Positions 12,984 to 26,098 of a DNA stretch of 64,000 bases are shown here, one piece after another. The DNA comes from Chaetoderma sp. LZ-2023a. Lineage: Eukaryota > Mollusca > Caudofoveata > Chaetodermatida > Chaetodermatidae. A model generated the notes under the pieces. That model saw nothing but the letters and a program-made list of their open reading frames with translations, had not been told where the DNA came from and searched no databases. A program made the translations under genes and the position numbers. How positions within the stretch are numbered: the stretch's first letter is position 1; every line of letters begins with the position of its first letter. The stretch spans positions 100,200,164-100,264,163 of the forward strand of contig CM067370.1 in assembly GCA_034401795.1 (NCBI GenBank), read 5' to 3'.

Positions 12984-13103
<120 letters not shown>

Positions 13104-13364
13104 CTAATTGTATTCTAAGAAGTGGGTGTGGGTCAGTCTTATATAGTCTATCCCAGAACCCCACACACCCACCATATTTTGTGCATGCTCTATTAGAACA
13201 ACGTGTAAAGCACATGAGGTGAGTGAAAATGTATACCACTGGTATTTTGTACATGGGCCTATTTGTGCAATTCTCAACCTAATGCCATTTCAATATGATA
13301 TAAGGCCTAATTCGCATAGTGGTGTAGGAAACCAGCTGTTGCTGTCACCACAAACAGATCTATG

Positions 13365-13396
13365 TTATGCATAATAATTCGACTTATTATGCATAA
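13365..13396. repeat. Perfect 13 bp inverted repeat
   Basis: TTATGCATAATAA at 13365-13377 and its exact complement TTATTATGCATAA at 13384-13396, with a 6 bp spacer. It is absent from the related copy near 57850. Confidence 0.8.
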
Positions 13397-13415
13397 TAAA
13401 TACGGAGGCCTTCAA

Positions 13416-14127
<712 letters not shown>

Positions 14128-14758
14128 GAAAAGAAGAAGAAGAAGAAGAAGCTCGCTGATGAGAACTACATCATTTTCCAGGTAGAGTATAGAGAAGATT
14201 CTCTTCAGATAGAGACTTCTGCACTCCTCAAGCCTTACACAAGAGACGATGAAGTGAGTTGTGTCTTCTGGAGCAGGATGACAAAGTGGACATTCCTCCG
14301 AGAACGAGTGGTGGTTGAAGCGTGAAAGGTTTGTCTGCAGTGTTAGGTGCCAGTTAGTAGTCTTGCTTTGATTGCATCTATTGTGGTATCTCTAGTAGTA
14401 TTGCCAACAAAGGCCCAGCAGTGATGGATGGTGTTCATTGCGCATGCAGCAATGGTCACGTATTTGTGGCTGGATTTATCCTCATAATTAAATTCCCACG
14501 AGGAGTGTATGGTGCTGTTTATTTGAGTGTCGACCCGAGATTTCCATGCTGTCTTGGTAGGTATGTTGCTAATCAGCTGGTAGATGCTGGGTAGTTTATA
14601 TGGATCTAGTAAGGATTGGCATGCCCCAAACCAGCTGTTGCTCTTGTTGGACTTTACTCTTAGTTGTCTGGCAGCTGGTTGAAATTCGAGTGTTGTTATC
14701 TCTGAGTAGTAGACCATCTTTTCATTCCTGTCTACCACAACAATCCACGACAATATAA
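14128..14758 (-). mobile_element. LINE fragment, C-terminal end with zinc knuckle
   Basis: On the minus strand a frame from 14825 to 14343 and its continuation encode the C-terminus of a non-LTR element: segments PSIYQLISNIPTKTAWKS and AFVGNTTRDTTIDAIKARLL, then a terminal zinc motif ECPLCH...HFIVSC (C-x2-C-x11-H-x5-C) near 14255-14300. This is the region after the RT thumb in LINEs such as that at 47186-48180. The 3' end is a (TTC)n tail at 14131-14151. The start of the open frame above 14758 belongs to the neighbouring LTR. The 5' part is missing. Confidence 0.7.
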
Positions 14759-17656
14759 TGTAACTCTCGGGGTAGGGTCGGGCCGTTCCGGTGTCTGGTG
14801 TCGACTCACCACACCGCAAGTGCATGACGAATGATGATGCTGGTTAGCTTCTGGTCTCGGGGTGACTGATCCTGTACGATACTGCTCTATGGGTAACAAA
14901 GACCGGCTCCTAAGGCCGGTGGAACTCAATCGTTCTGGTGGGGCCATGCGACCATCGTCACGAACATTAAACACAACAGTCTCATCCCAAGAGTGTGTGT
15001 CACCGGTATGCCTGTCCATAGCAATTTCGTGATCTATGGACTTACAAGATTTGATTGGTGACCTAATTAAGATAAGTCTATACAATGATTTTACCTAAAA
15101 CAGGCCGTCAAGTATGCTAGATAAATATAATGAGCATACGAAAATACAAGACATAGAGACAGCCTGATGAACTTTTAAACGTAGGGCTCTCGGAGGTACC
15201 ACACAGAATCGTAGGTCCGCAGAGGTATCCCCGCAAGGGAGGCTCCCGTGCACGAGATAACTAATTAACTTACTATAAGCTATTATACCTCTAAGCTGAA
15301 AGGAAAGAAAATTATCTTTTATAGTGTCGAAAAGCCATGTGCCTCACGCTGGCACTACTCCTAGTGCTAGTTTGGGTGAGGAGTATTATCCTCGCGTGGG
15401 CCGTCCCCACTGAATCCTTGCGAGAGGCAAGTGCCTCGTGCGGGCCTCCGTCACAGAAAAATGTTGCCATTGCTTAAAGCGGGAGAAGAGTATTGGCCGA
15501 AAAGGGCTTATTCTAATATTCAACCGAAATGCTGTAAAGAAATTATGACTATAAGGTTGCGTGCTGTTTTACGTGAAGACGGGACGAGCGATTCCCGAAG
15601 GATTCCCACGTCACCATCTTATGTAGTTTTCAATATGCTGAATTAGTAGTTGTCACCTTTATTTATGCGGGCCTTCTTCTATGCCTAACCTAATATTTAG
15701 TTTTTAGAGATAAGAACTATTTTAGGTCGCAAATGGCTGGCGTCTACCTAGCTTTTAGATACGGCTGTCATTGAGAATGGATGCCCTAAGACATTTTTTT
15801 TACTTTTCACAAAAGCATTTTTAGGCAACTGATCTATCGTTATGGTGGGGGTAAGAGAGATGAATACCCACCGTGAATGTCCTTCCCGTGAGGGCATGGC
15901 AGATCTTAATATCATGCCCAGACATTCTTACAGAATTCGGTGGGGATTCGCATCTCGCCCGTCACCAGGTCCTACGGAACTAACTTTTTAACCTGGCATT
16001 AGGTTTTAAAACACAGGTTGCCCAGTTATGCACTGCGGTGCAGGAGGATTGTTCAGCAGATTAAAGAAAATAATAATTAAGATATGTTTTCGCAGTGCTT
16101 TCCTACATTGGCAAAGGTAACTAACTACTGAGTATCCGAAGATACACGAGAAATGTATGTGACACAACACCCTGGCCATCACCGCTCGAAAACCCCAATA
16201 GTTTCCCAGGGTCGGATCAGTCCATGGTGCGGATAGGTACATCCAAACAATTAAGAAGCCATAAGGCTTAGTGGAACATGAAGAGAGACAATAACTAAGA
16301 AATATGAGGCCCTTCAGGTATGTTGGCCAATCTTACACAACCTTGCCGGAGTGCAGGGCTAAATTATCGCAACTACCGGAAAAGAGGCATACACTACGGT
16401 CTCCTAATGAAGAGATTGTCTCTAATCATATTAAACCTATCCTATCGAGCTGAATAGAAAAGGTTTTAGTCGGTAGCATGGCGGGTTAAACAGAGTTATA
16501 GCACGGACAGCGACCTCAGTGAAAAATTGTTGGTGGCGGGAGAAAGTGCTGCATATATAAATGTTGCTGTATAGTGTTTCCTACGTACACTGCAGTCCTA
16601 TATTTTTCTACAAATAAACAAAACATATGAACTGATGGCCACTTGCCATATATACACTAACCAGAACAATCAATACAATGTGAAATGATCAGAATAATAT
16701 ATATAGTACAGGTTGAGGAACCTACTACGGTGCGGTTAGCAAAAACACCTTACAAAAATAAGAATAACTATAAACAGATACAGAAATTTTAATTAGCGGT
16801 CCTAAGACCGTTACGGTGCCTTTTAGTCATTGGGACCGTTTATACAGATACGATATAGTTATCAAAAATGTAATTAACGGGATAATTAAAATGTCACGTA
16901 TAGTTACTTGAATAATCAGTAGCCATTCTTAAAGGTCATATATGGAGAGTGTATTTTAAGACATTATAATATATCCAGTCCTTCCATATCATGTAGCTCT
17001 TATAAATTTGCTAATACATGGCATATTTTTATATTTATTGTCGATAAAGTACATAGCTTTAGAATATCGCGTCATGAATTACCTCCCTTGAATTCCAAGC
17101 AGCTGTGACGTCATAGTGGAACAACCACTCAGCAAAGCTAATACAGGCAACACTGTTTAACCAGGGTAACCTTTTCATTCTATTGTATTTAGCAATGAAT
17201 TTTGAAATAGGCAATGATCTCAATGATATTCCCGGTAGACATTAGTCAGAAGTTTATAATAGCGCCGATGCCATATTTAAATATGAATATCTCTGTCACG
17301 AAAACCCCCATTTTAGATGAGATCTGCTTCGAGAAAATATCTCAGTGTGATTCTGTAGATATTGTATTTTTACGACACTATTTCTTGCTACATCCCGTAT
17401 TGGTGGGATGGCCGTCAAGCGCAGATCTAGGATTTTATTATTAGTTAGTCCAATATTGGAGAGGGTCTGTGAGTGAGGGCGTGCCCCCTCCAAATGGCCG
17501 TTTGGGGAGATATGGGTGGGCTGGTTCTTCTCCCTGAAAATTCTGATGCTATGCGAAGTCATTTTCTGCATTCCATTTGATAAACAACATATCTATTTTG
17601 TATCCAAACTGCGCCTATAATTCAGCAGAATCTGTTATGATTTTCCAGATGTATCT

Positions 17657-17735
17657 CTATCCCCGCCACCCCCCCCCCCCACCCCACCCACCTCACCCAC
17701 CTCATACATGCAAGCACGTAAGCATGCGCGCACAC
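17657..17735. repeat. C-rich and CA-rich low-complexity tract
   Basis: Poly-C with CACCC units followed by CATGCAAGCACGTAAGCATGCGCGCACACACA. It is simple sequence inside the left arm of the TTAA element; the Pro/His frame across it is not a gene. Confidence 0.8.
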
Positions 17736-17986
17736 ACACAAACCAAATGCAATCCACCGGTAGATCCGAATTTGCGAATTTGCCTAAGGTATCGCAATCA
17801 ATTGGTTTGTTTAAGTCTAAGACTGGAGAAAGCTAGGCCCATATTGGATACATTTTATAGGCCTATATAATTAAATCTCCTGTAGACTTAATTAAGCCAC
17901 ACTATTTGTGACAATCTAAAACATCAATTTTAACAAGCATTGATTACAATATCATTTAGTGATATACATTATGCCAGCAATGAGTG

Positions 17987-18032
17987 ACCGGGTGGGGAGG
18001 GGTGGGGGTGGGGTTGGTGGGGGTGGGGTGGA
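17987..18032 (+). repeat. G-rich tract, potential G-quadruplex
   Basis: At least five runs of four or more G (GGTGGGGAGGGGTGGGGGTG and onward). A C-rich tract of similar kind is at 24286-24328 on the other side of the foldback, but sequences around the two do not match. Confidence 0.8.
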
Positions 18033-18529
18033 CTTCTCATAGGCTACGTGATTAACCTACTTGAACAAGCAAATAACACTACATTCAGTTGCAAAAATTA
18101 TGCCAAAATACCCGTGGTCGGGCCTACACATTGCCACTTATGTTTCCTGTCGTTCTAAACATAGGCCTACAAGCTGCACATGCGTGCGTATCCTATATGT
18201 ATGTGGGCGAGGAATTTGTTAATGTAATGTAGCTAACATATAAACTTACGCATAACAACACACTCTCTAACGCTTTTACTCATGTCCGTTAAGTTAGTTA
18301 CTAGATCCTAGTTACTAAATGGATACTAAAATTTGGTGGGAAGTTAGATACTAGATCCTAAATACTAAATGGTTACTAAACTTTGGTGTGAAGTCAGTTA
18401 ACAGGTCCTAGTTACTAAATGGCTACCAAACATTGTGAAGTTAGTTACTAGTTCCTAGATCCTAACTAGTTACTAAATTTACGTGAGTTAGCTAATTTTC
18501 AATATTTTCAAGATTACTCGCAAATTCGT

Positions 18530-19566
18530 ACCTGAAAAATTTAGTAACTGGTATACTGTAGCCAGTTATTAAACTTTTTCTTAAATTTTTTTCAATTGGA
18601 ACGCAAAAACTTTAGTAACTGATAACTGGGAGCCAGTTACTAAACATTTTCTTCTAAATTTTCTCAAATTCGGATTTGAAAACATTAGTGACTGGTATCT
18701 GGGAGCCAGTTACTAAACTTTTTCTTCAAAATTTTCTCAAATTCTGATGTGAAAACTTTAGAACTGGTGTCTGGGAGCCAGTTACTAAACCGTTTCTTCA
18801 AAATGTTCTCAAATTCGGATTTGAAAACTTTAGTAACTGGTATCTGGGAGGCTGTTACTAAACTTTTTCTTCAAAATTTTTTCAAATTCGGATTTGAAAA
18901 CTTTAGTAACTGGTATCTGGGAGCCAGTTACTAAACTTTTTCTTCAAAATTTTCTCAAATTCGGATTTGAAAACTTTAGTAACTGGTATCTGAGAGCCAG
19001 TTACTAAACATTTTCTTCAAAATTTTCTCAAATTCTGATGTGAAAACTTTAGAACTGGTGTCTGGGAGCCAGTTACTAAACATTTTCTTCAAAATTTTCT
19101 CAAATTCGGATTTGAAAACTTTAGTAACTGGTATCTGGGAGCCAGTTACTAAACTTTTTCTTCAAAATTGTTTCAAATTCGGATTTGAAAACTTTAGTAA
19201 CTGGTATCTGGGAGCCAGTTACTAAACCTTTTCTTCAAAATTTTCTCAAATTCGGATTTGAAAACTTTAGTAACTGGTATCTGGGAGCCAGTTACTAAAC
19301 TTTTTCTTCAAAATTTTCTCAAACTCGGATTTGAAAGCTTTAGTAACTGGTATCTGGGAGCCAGTTACTAAACCTTTTCTTCAAAATTTTCGCAAATATG
19401 GATGGAAAAACTTTAGTAACTGGTATCTGGGAGCCAGTTACTAAATGTTTTCTTCAAAATTTTCTCAAATTCGGATTTGAAAACTTTAGTAGCTGGTATC
19501 TGGGAGCAAGTTACTAAACTTTTTCTTCAAAATTTTCTAAAATTCGGATTTGAAAACTTTAGTAAT
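18530..19566 (+). repeat. 73 bp tandem array, left arm of foldback
   Basis: About 14 units. The unit core is TTTAGTAACTGG, 10 bp, CCAGTTACTAAA: a perfect 12 bp dyad. It is followed by an AT-rich stretch and a second short dyad CAAATTCGGATTTG. Spacing of GGGAGCC in successive units is 72-73 bp (18701, 18773, 18846, 18919). The short frames read through the array are repeats, not genes. Confidence 0.9.
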
Positions 19567-20070
19567 AGCCGCTTGCACTCCGCAATCATATGGGTAACTC
19601 AGATATCAAATTTGGTTGAGTTCCGTCTAACGTTTTCAGAGGAGTTGCATTACAATCGATTTCATGACTTTTTTACCCCCCATCACCCGCCCCCTGGGGG
19701 CGGGCCAAAATGTAGATGTGCTCATCCACTTCACGTTGATATTGGTAACTGACATACTAAATTTGGTTGAATTCTGTCCAACAGTGTCAGAGGAGTTGCA
19801 TTACAATGAATTTGTTTACCTTTTAACCCCTGCCACGCTCTCCTGTGGGCGGAGCCAAATCTAAATATCGTCCTGTAAAGCGGAATCAAATGCGTAACCC
19901 ACATACCAAATTTGATTTAATTCCACCCAACGGTTTGTGAGTAGATATCGTGACGGACGGACGGACGACATACAGACGGAGGCGATTACAATATCCCCGA
20001 AGTTTTTATAAAACGTGGGGATACTAATAACGGCGACGACGACGACAACGACGACGACGACGACATTAGT
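19567..20070 (+). repeat. Three ~150 bp repeats ending in GGACGGACGG and (GAC)n
   Basis: Three related units start near 19585, 19738 and 19888, each with a GTAACYCASATAYYAAATTTG-like core and the first two with GAGGAGTTGCATTACAAT. They are followed by GTGACGGACGGACGGACGAC, a GTGGGGATACTAATAA terminus and a (GAC)n tail (20032-20064). I recognise this as a dispersed invertebrate repeat type but cannot name it. It lies in the foldback centre. Confidence 0.7.
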
Positions 20071-20969
20071 ATTAGGTACACATTACTAATATTTACATAC
20101 AATGTTACAATCTGTCTGTATTTGTGTACATAAATGTAAAAAGCTTCGCAAATATTATATACATTTTTTCAGATGGAATTTTCCAGGCCTAGGACTATTT
20201 TATACTCGTTTATTAAGTGCGTCACAACAACTTGCGCTGGATCAAAGTTGTAACACTTATTAAAGTCTGAAAGTCTTAGCGGCTTGATGACGTGACTGGT
20301 AGGCCCTTTTAAATTCCCAAATGGCAACAACTGCATTCTCCTTATTGTTTTTAATAGCAACCGGTTATAATTTCAAGCTATAACTTTGTGAATTTTTCGT
20401 TTGCAAACACTAGATTTTAATTTCAATTATCCCTTTTCTTGTTTCTTTAATCACATGCAGTTATCTTAATTTATTTACTTTTATTTCATAGAATTATGAT
20501 TCAGTTTCATCCATTATTATTTTTTATTTCAAAACTTTTTAAGGATTTCTGTTTTTAGATTTAATCTCACAGACTGCACTCCATTCTTATCCCACATGCG
20601 AGAAAAATAAAGTAAGTCCTCCTCCAACCCCTCCTTTACACGGCATACAACACTGACGCCCGCTGACAACGCACAGATCAGAAGACAACAACAGGCAACG
20701 CATGCCCTCTTAGCAACATCTTAAATTCTGATTATTCCAGTTTGACTCTTATTTATCGCAGCCCTTCGGGGGAGCTACGCAACCCTTCGGCGAAGCACCT
20801 CACAGATAGTGGCATGGCTCAAATACATCTAGGTATAAGTGGCCAATCAAACCAACTGAACGAAGGAGCGAATCTACGATATCCCTCACGATGTATCTTA
20901 TGGCCCGTTCATACTGGCGGATAGAATAAACTATCTTCGTTACAGTATTCTGACATGTTCTAGTGTTAT
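20071..20969. other. Foldback centre, no gene seen
   Basis: AT-rich sequence without a convincing frame. A short local duplication GCAGCCCTTCGGGGGAGC / GCAACCCTTCGGCGAAGC is at 20758-20794. Confidence 0.5.
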
Positions 20970-21290
20970 TATTATTATGAGTCGATCTCACGACTCGAAT
21001 GTCGTGGGATCGATTCCCAGACGGGCTGCCGCGTTGTGTCCCTGAGCAAGGCACTTCACTTTGCGTTGTTCTAGTACACCTGTCTGTAAAATAGGTACCT
21101 GTGAGGGAAGTGTCGGCAATACGGAATGAGGTAGAAAAGCCATCGAGCGCCTATAAACGGCAGCCGTAGTATCGCTGTATGCTCCCAAAAGGGAGTTGAT
21201 ATTGTGCAGGAGTGAAAAGGCCCAATGACCAGGGGGTAAAGTTGGAAAATCGGCTGAGCGTGCAAGTGGAAGCAGACTATAAACCTGTCC
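20970..21290 (+). mobile_element. tRNA-derived SINE-like element
   Basis: Contains a box-B-like GGATCGATTCC (21007-21017) followed by GGCTGCCGCGTTGTGTCC and CTGAGCAAGGCACTTCACTT, the conserved region seen after the tRNA part of many deuterostome and molluscan SINEs. A clear box A was not found, so the 5' part is degenerate or truncated. It would have been transcribed by RNA polymerase III. Confidence 0.6.
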
Positions 21291-21299
21291 TATATCTAT

Positions 21300-21420
21300 A
21301 TTAGTCTCTTACCGGTAACACTTGATGGATAGACTATAGGGTTGCCCTCCATTTGCCTGTCCGCCACCACCGACAACCCCTCGCCGCCGCCCCCCCCACC
21401 CCACCCACACACACACACAC
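21300..21420. repeat. C-rich and (CA)n low-complexity tract
   Basis: CCGCCACCACCGACAACCCC, poly-C and ACACACAC runs. Simple sequence; frames on both strands across it are artefacts. Confidence 0.8.
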
Positions 21421-21479
21421 TGACGTGCCCAGTTCATCCGCCAGACACCCTCTCTGCACACCGGTCGATCGCCCAACGA

Positions 21480-21960
21480 CCCAGCTGGCAGCTTCCTGAA
21501 CTTTTTTTCTCTTGCCTTCAAGACCTAGAACTGAAAATTGCTAGACTGCTTTAGTATGAGAAGTTGCAGATTAAGTTCGAGTTCTAAGCATTTAGGCCAC
21601 GCAAATGTGTATGCATTTATGCCCATTTCGACTTATGAGATCTAAAATACATTAGGCTTTCAGGTTCTTTTGGTTTAGTTTACCATATTGAACTGAAAAT
21701 TTGTGCATACTTTATTATGATGAGTTACAGATCAATTTATGGCTCATGCATTGTTGTCAATTTCTGATGGAGTTATGTCCCTTTTAGCTTTACCCAAAAT
21801 TGCCTGAACGTTGCAACAATAGAATAGCCTTCTAACTAATAAACTTATAACGGATATGGAGGCAGGACATTGCATACTGAGTAAATTGCACGAAAATCAA
21901 CAAATAACTCATATCTCCAGCTAATGGTTTCTAAAGTTATTAGGACACGAGAACTTTAAT
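21480..21960 (+). repeat. GTCCC-type ~140 bp repeat units, degenerate
   Basis: About three diverged units with the recurring phrases ATTGAACTGAAAATT, TGAGAAGTTGCAGATTAAGT and TGGAGTTATGTCCC. The same phrases build the arrays at 55780-56291 and 58278-59060, so this is a dispersed satellite-like family. Confidence 0.6.
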
Positions 21961-21989
21961 TCCTGTCTAGTTTGAATGAGTATGGATAT

Positions 21990-23590
21990 TGAAGAAAATG
22001 TTTAGCAACTGGCTCACTAAAGTTTTTGCATCCGAATTTGAAAAAATTAGGAAGAAAATGTTTAGTAACTGGCTCCCAGATACCAGCTACTAACGTTTTT
22101 GCATCCGAATTTGAAAAAATTTGAAGAAAAAGTTTAGTAACTGGCGCCCAGATATAAGTTACTAAAGTTTTTCCATCCATATTTGCGAAAATTTTGAAGA
22201 AAGTGTTTAGTAACCGGCTCCCAGATACCAGTTACTAAAGTTTTTGCATCCGAATTTGAGAAAATTTGAAGAAAAAGTTTAGTAACTGGCGCCCAGATAT
22301 AAGTTACTAAAGTTTTTCCATCCATATTTGCGAAAATTTTGAAGAAAGTGTTTAGTAACTGGCTCCCAGATATCAGTTACTAAGGTTTTTCCAAACCGTA
22401 TTTGCGAAAACTTTGAAGAAAATGTTTAGTAACCGGCTCCCAGATACCAGTTACTAAAGTTTTCAAATCAGAATTTGAGAGAATTTTGAAGAAAAAGTTT
22501 AGTAACTGGCTCCCAGATACCAGTCACTTGTTTTTAAATCCGTATTTGCCAAAATTTTGAAGAAAAAGTTTAGTAACTGGCTCCCAGATACCAGTTACTA
22601 ACGTTTTTATATCCGAATTTGAGAAAATTTTGAAGAAAATGTTTAGTAACTGGCTCCCAGATACCAGTTACTAAGGGTTTTCTATCCGTATTTGCTAAAA
22701 TTTTGAAGAAAAGGTTTAGTAACTGGCTCCCAGATACCAGTTACTAAAGTTTTCAATTCCGAATTTGAGAAAATTTTGAAGAAAATGTTTAGTAACTGGC
22801 TCCCTGATACCAGTTACTAAATCTTTTCCATCCATATTTGCGAAAATTTTGAAGAAAATGTTTAGTAACTGGCTCCCAGATACCAGTTACTAAAGTTTTC
22901 AAATCCGTATTTGCCCAAATTTTGAAGAAAATGTTTAGTAACTGGCTCCCAGATACCAGTTACTAAAGTTTTCAAATCCGAATTTGAGAAAATTTTGAAG
23001 AAAAAGTTTAGTAACTGGCTCCCAGATACCAGTTACTAACGTTTTTATATCCGAATTTGAAACAAATTTGAAGAAAATGTTTAGTAACTGGCTCCCAGAT
23101 ACCAGTTACTAAAGTTTTCAAATCCGAATTTGCCAAAATTTTGAAGAAAAAGTTTAGTAACTGCCTCCCAGATACCAGTTACTAACGTTTTTATATCCGA
23201 ATTTGAAAAAATTTTGAAGAAAATGTTTAGTAACTGCCTCCCAGATACCAGTTACTAAAGTTTTTCCATCCGAATTTGAAAAAAATTTGAAGAAAAGGTT
23301 TAGTAACTGCCTCCCAGATACCAGTTACTAAAGTTTTCAAATCCGAATTTGAGAAAATTTTGAAGAAAATGTTTAGTAACTGGCTCCCAGATACCAGTTA
23401 CTAAAATTTTTACATCCGAATTTGCGAAAATTTGGAAGAAAATGTTTAGTAACTGGCTCCCAGATATCAGTTACTAAAGTTTTCACATACGAATTTGAGA
23501 AAATTTTAAAGAATATGTTTAGTAACTGGCTCCCAGATACCAGTTACTAAAGTTTTCAAACCAGAATTTGCGAAAATTTTGAAGGAAGTA
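21990..23590 (-). repeat. 73 bp tandem array, right arm of foldback
   Basis: About 22 units in the opposite orientation to 18530-19566, with the same CCAGTTACTAAA dyad. The arm is longer than the left one, so the arrays changed length independently by unequal exchange or replication slippage. Confidence 0.9.
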
Positions 23591-24285
23591 TTGAAGATTA
23601 GCTAACTCACATACATTTAGTAGCTATTTAGGATCTAGGAACTAGTAACTAACTTCACAATGTTTAGTAGCCATTTAGTAACTAGGATCTAGTAACTGAC
23701 TTCACACCAAAGTTTAGTAACCATTTAGTATCTAGGATCTAGTATCTAACTTCCCACCAAATTTTAGTATCCATTTAGTAACTAGGATCTAGTAACTAAC
23801 TTAACGGACATCTTTTACTGGAGTAATTTGTAGGTTTACGTACTAGAGAATTTACGTACTACAAATGCTGGCCCCGAGTGTGTACAATTGTCGCGTATAC
23901 TGAAAACGCACATATATGAGTGAAGACGCGCAAAAAGCGTGACAATACTAATTTATAACAGGTGGGTAAGATGAACTAAATTGTCATATTTAGATAGGCC
24001 TACGTTTATTAAGAGTGCACAAATTTACGTTGGATAGCTTGTTTGTTTACTATAAGTTTTCATTGACGTCCGCATGAACTGAAAGAGGGACGATCGATAA
24101 CCGATATGTCAGTCTTCCTATGAATTCGTTCATCTGCTACTATTTATGTGCTTCCATCACACGGAATGCTTGTTTTATCGCTCGGTGGTGATTTTCAATT
24201 AGCCCATTGGTAATTTCTCAAAATAATATGCTTTGCATCGCGTGAAAATATTCATGCAGGCCCGTCGATTCCCCAACTGGCAGCT

Positions 24286-24328
24286 CCCCCCCCCACCCCC
24301 CCCCCGCCCCACCTCACCCCACCATCCA
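24286..24328. repeat. C-rich tract
   Basis: Two poly-C runs with CACCCC units in the right arm of the TTAA element; on the minus strand a potential G-quadruplex. Confidence 0.8.
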
Positions 24329-25576
24329 ACCATTGCATTATTTTTCTTCACATATTCAACTGTAATCTTACTAGTAACACAGGCCTATGCATGTTAGGTA
24401 AAACCAGAAGGGTGTCTGATAAAACCTACAAACAGTCGGTCTCGAAAATAATGAGTATATGTATATACTAATTAGCTTTAAAAACTCACACACTATAATT
24501 GTACATTAAATTATCTTGTCATTTACAGGCTAATTTTGTTCACGCACATTTCTATCGAGCCAAAATCGGCATTGAAGCAATCGTGTTCTCAAACATGCCT
24601 GGAAACATAAAACCGAGAAAAATCTGCCGCATTGGTTTTTCGTAGCTGTTGCCATTTTTGCGTGATTATAACCACACACACGCACACACGCACGCACGCA
24701 CACTAGGCCTAAACCATGTAGCCTACGTAGCCGCAGCAAAAATGTCAGAATTAAAGAAAATGCCTTGGAATCTCACACAATTTTTGTTTTAGACAAATAT
24801 GAAAGACCTAGCTTGACCTACGTGTGTCTGTTTTATGAATGCACATGTATTTAATTCAGCTACAAAAACTGTCATTCCGCTAGCACGCATTAGACTCTAT
24901 GGTCAGTTGTTTATTTAGGGTTAAAATCAATCAACATATAACTTTCTATTATTTTTATTGGCATAAGACCTGAAAAAGCTATTTTTATCTTTGCCTGATC
25001 GGGAAAATGCAACCAAACTGTACTTATTTCCTGCTGAAGTTGAACGAAGCTGCATGTATTCAACGTTACGGTATAATAGCTTGTTCCACTATTACGTCAT
25101 TATTGACGCTGAAGAGCTCAAAATCAAGGGAGGTAAGCCATCACGTAATTTCGTGTATTTGATCATACGCCGACTTCGCGCCTTAATATTATCTATTTGG
25201 TGAATGTTAGACGCATACAGCGGGTTTGTTATTAATTAGTATACAAGAATGCCTTAAATACTTGCAAAATTGTACATGAAAGGGATTTCTCCAAATATGA
25301 CCTTTAAGCCATCATGTTACTGAAATTGATATGTCATCCTTGGTTTGACGTGAGTTGACGCATTCTCTGGAAGCTGGAAAGTTCCAGCATGCCGGTTCCC
25401 GCAAACAGGATTCCCGCATGCAGTCCAGGACGAGAGCGGATCGAACTCAGGACTGTAATCACAATATAGAATGTCTAACGAGTAGTCAGCAAGAGATACC
25501 ATAACATTACTGCTAAGACGAAAGTTCCCGTACACCGATGGTACGGATGGAAGTTAATAACAACCCGTTCATAAAT

Positions 25577-25604
25577 GGGGGGTGGGGGTGGGGTGGGGTG
25601 GGGT
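25577..25604 (+). repeat. G-rich tract within the solo LTR
   Basis: Six runs of four or more G separated by T (GGGGGGTGGGGGTGGGGTGG and on). It is not present in the two LTRs of element B at this place, so it arose within this copy. Confidence 0.75.
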
Positions 25605-26098
25605 GTTGTTGAATATGGATGAAGATACAAAACTAAGCTTAACGGTGCGGGGTATGTCAGTTAGCTCTTAAGATGTACCGGGCAAAGTTTACTTGCTGCG
25701 GTCAAAAAGTTTAAATAAACCTGCACGACATCAGTGCGGGGATGGTTGAATAACCACTTTTTGGCGTGGCTGACAGATCCGGCGAGTCATCCACCAAAGA
25801 ACATCGCTGCCTCTACATCTGTAGAATCACATATTCAGGCCGGGAAAGACCTCCCCGCAAGTTTTGTGTTCCGAGTTAGTTCTTGAGATATTCGTGAACA
25901 ATATTCAAAAGTTCCAAAAATGCTCCCGTACAATCGGGAGATACAAAATTGCTTTAGTACGGTGGGTTGGATTGCTGCTGGATATGGGAGAGAAACCGAT
26001 GGAGAGTGAAGTGATCTATTTAATGCCCATCTTGATGGGACACAGATCCAACCTATTTGGCCCCTGGCCGAGGATGCTCTCGAGCTCTGGATTTCATC

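Larger units (their letters stand above)
18281..23811. mobile_element. Foldback transposon with long repeat-built inverted ends
   Basis: The 8 bp CTTTTACT occurs at 18273-18280 and again at 23812-23819. Directly inside, the left end ATGTCCGTTAAGTTAGTTAC is the exact complement of the right end. The inverted arms are about 1.29 kb (18281-19566) and 1.82 kb (21990-23811). Each arm has an outer part of degenerate ACTAGATCCTAGTTACTAAA units and an inner array of 73 bp units. This architecture and the 8 bp target match foldback elements such as sea urchin TU. There is no transposase; mobilisation in trans by a MULE- or hAT-type enzyme is a guess. Confidence 0.85.
16933..25303. mobile_element. TTAA-type (Kolobok-like) DNA transposon, 8.4 kb with nested insert
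   Basis: Flanked by TTAA at 16929-16932 and 25304-25307. Termini are AGGTCATATATGGAGAG and the complement of CTCCAAATATGACCT, 15 of 17 matching. Inverted similarity continues inward: TTACCTCCCTTGA and TGACGTCATAGTGGAACAA near 17070-17130 match the complement of 25080-25140. TTAA targets and AGG starts are typical of Kolobok (compare TTAAAGG in Xenopus T2 elements); piggyBac shares the target but not these ends. Without the foldback insert it is about 2.8 kb. No transposase frame is visible, so it is non-autonomous. Confidence 0.75.

Noticed and set aside
14343-14825. 160-codon minus-strand frame as a host gene
   Set aside because: It is a LINE C-terminus; its first codons lie in the neighbouring LTR end.
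18281-23811. CRISPR-like array, because of regular repeats with dyads
   Set aside because: Units are adjacent without unique spacers, in a eukaryotic foldback arm.
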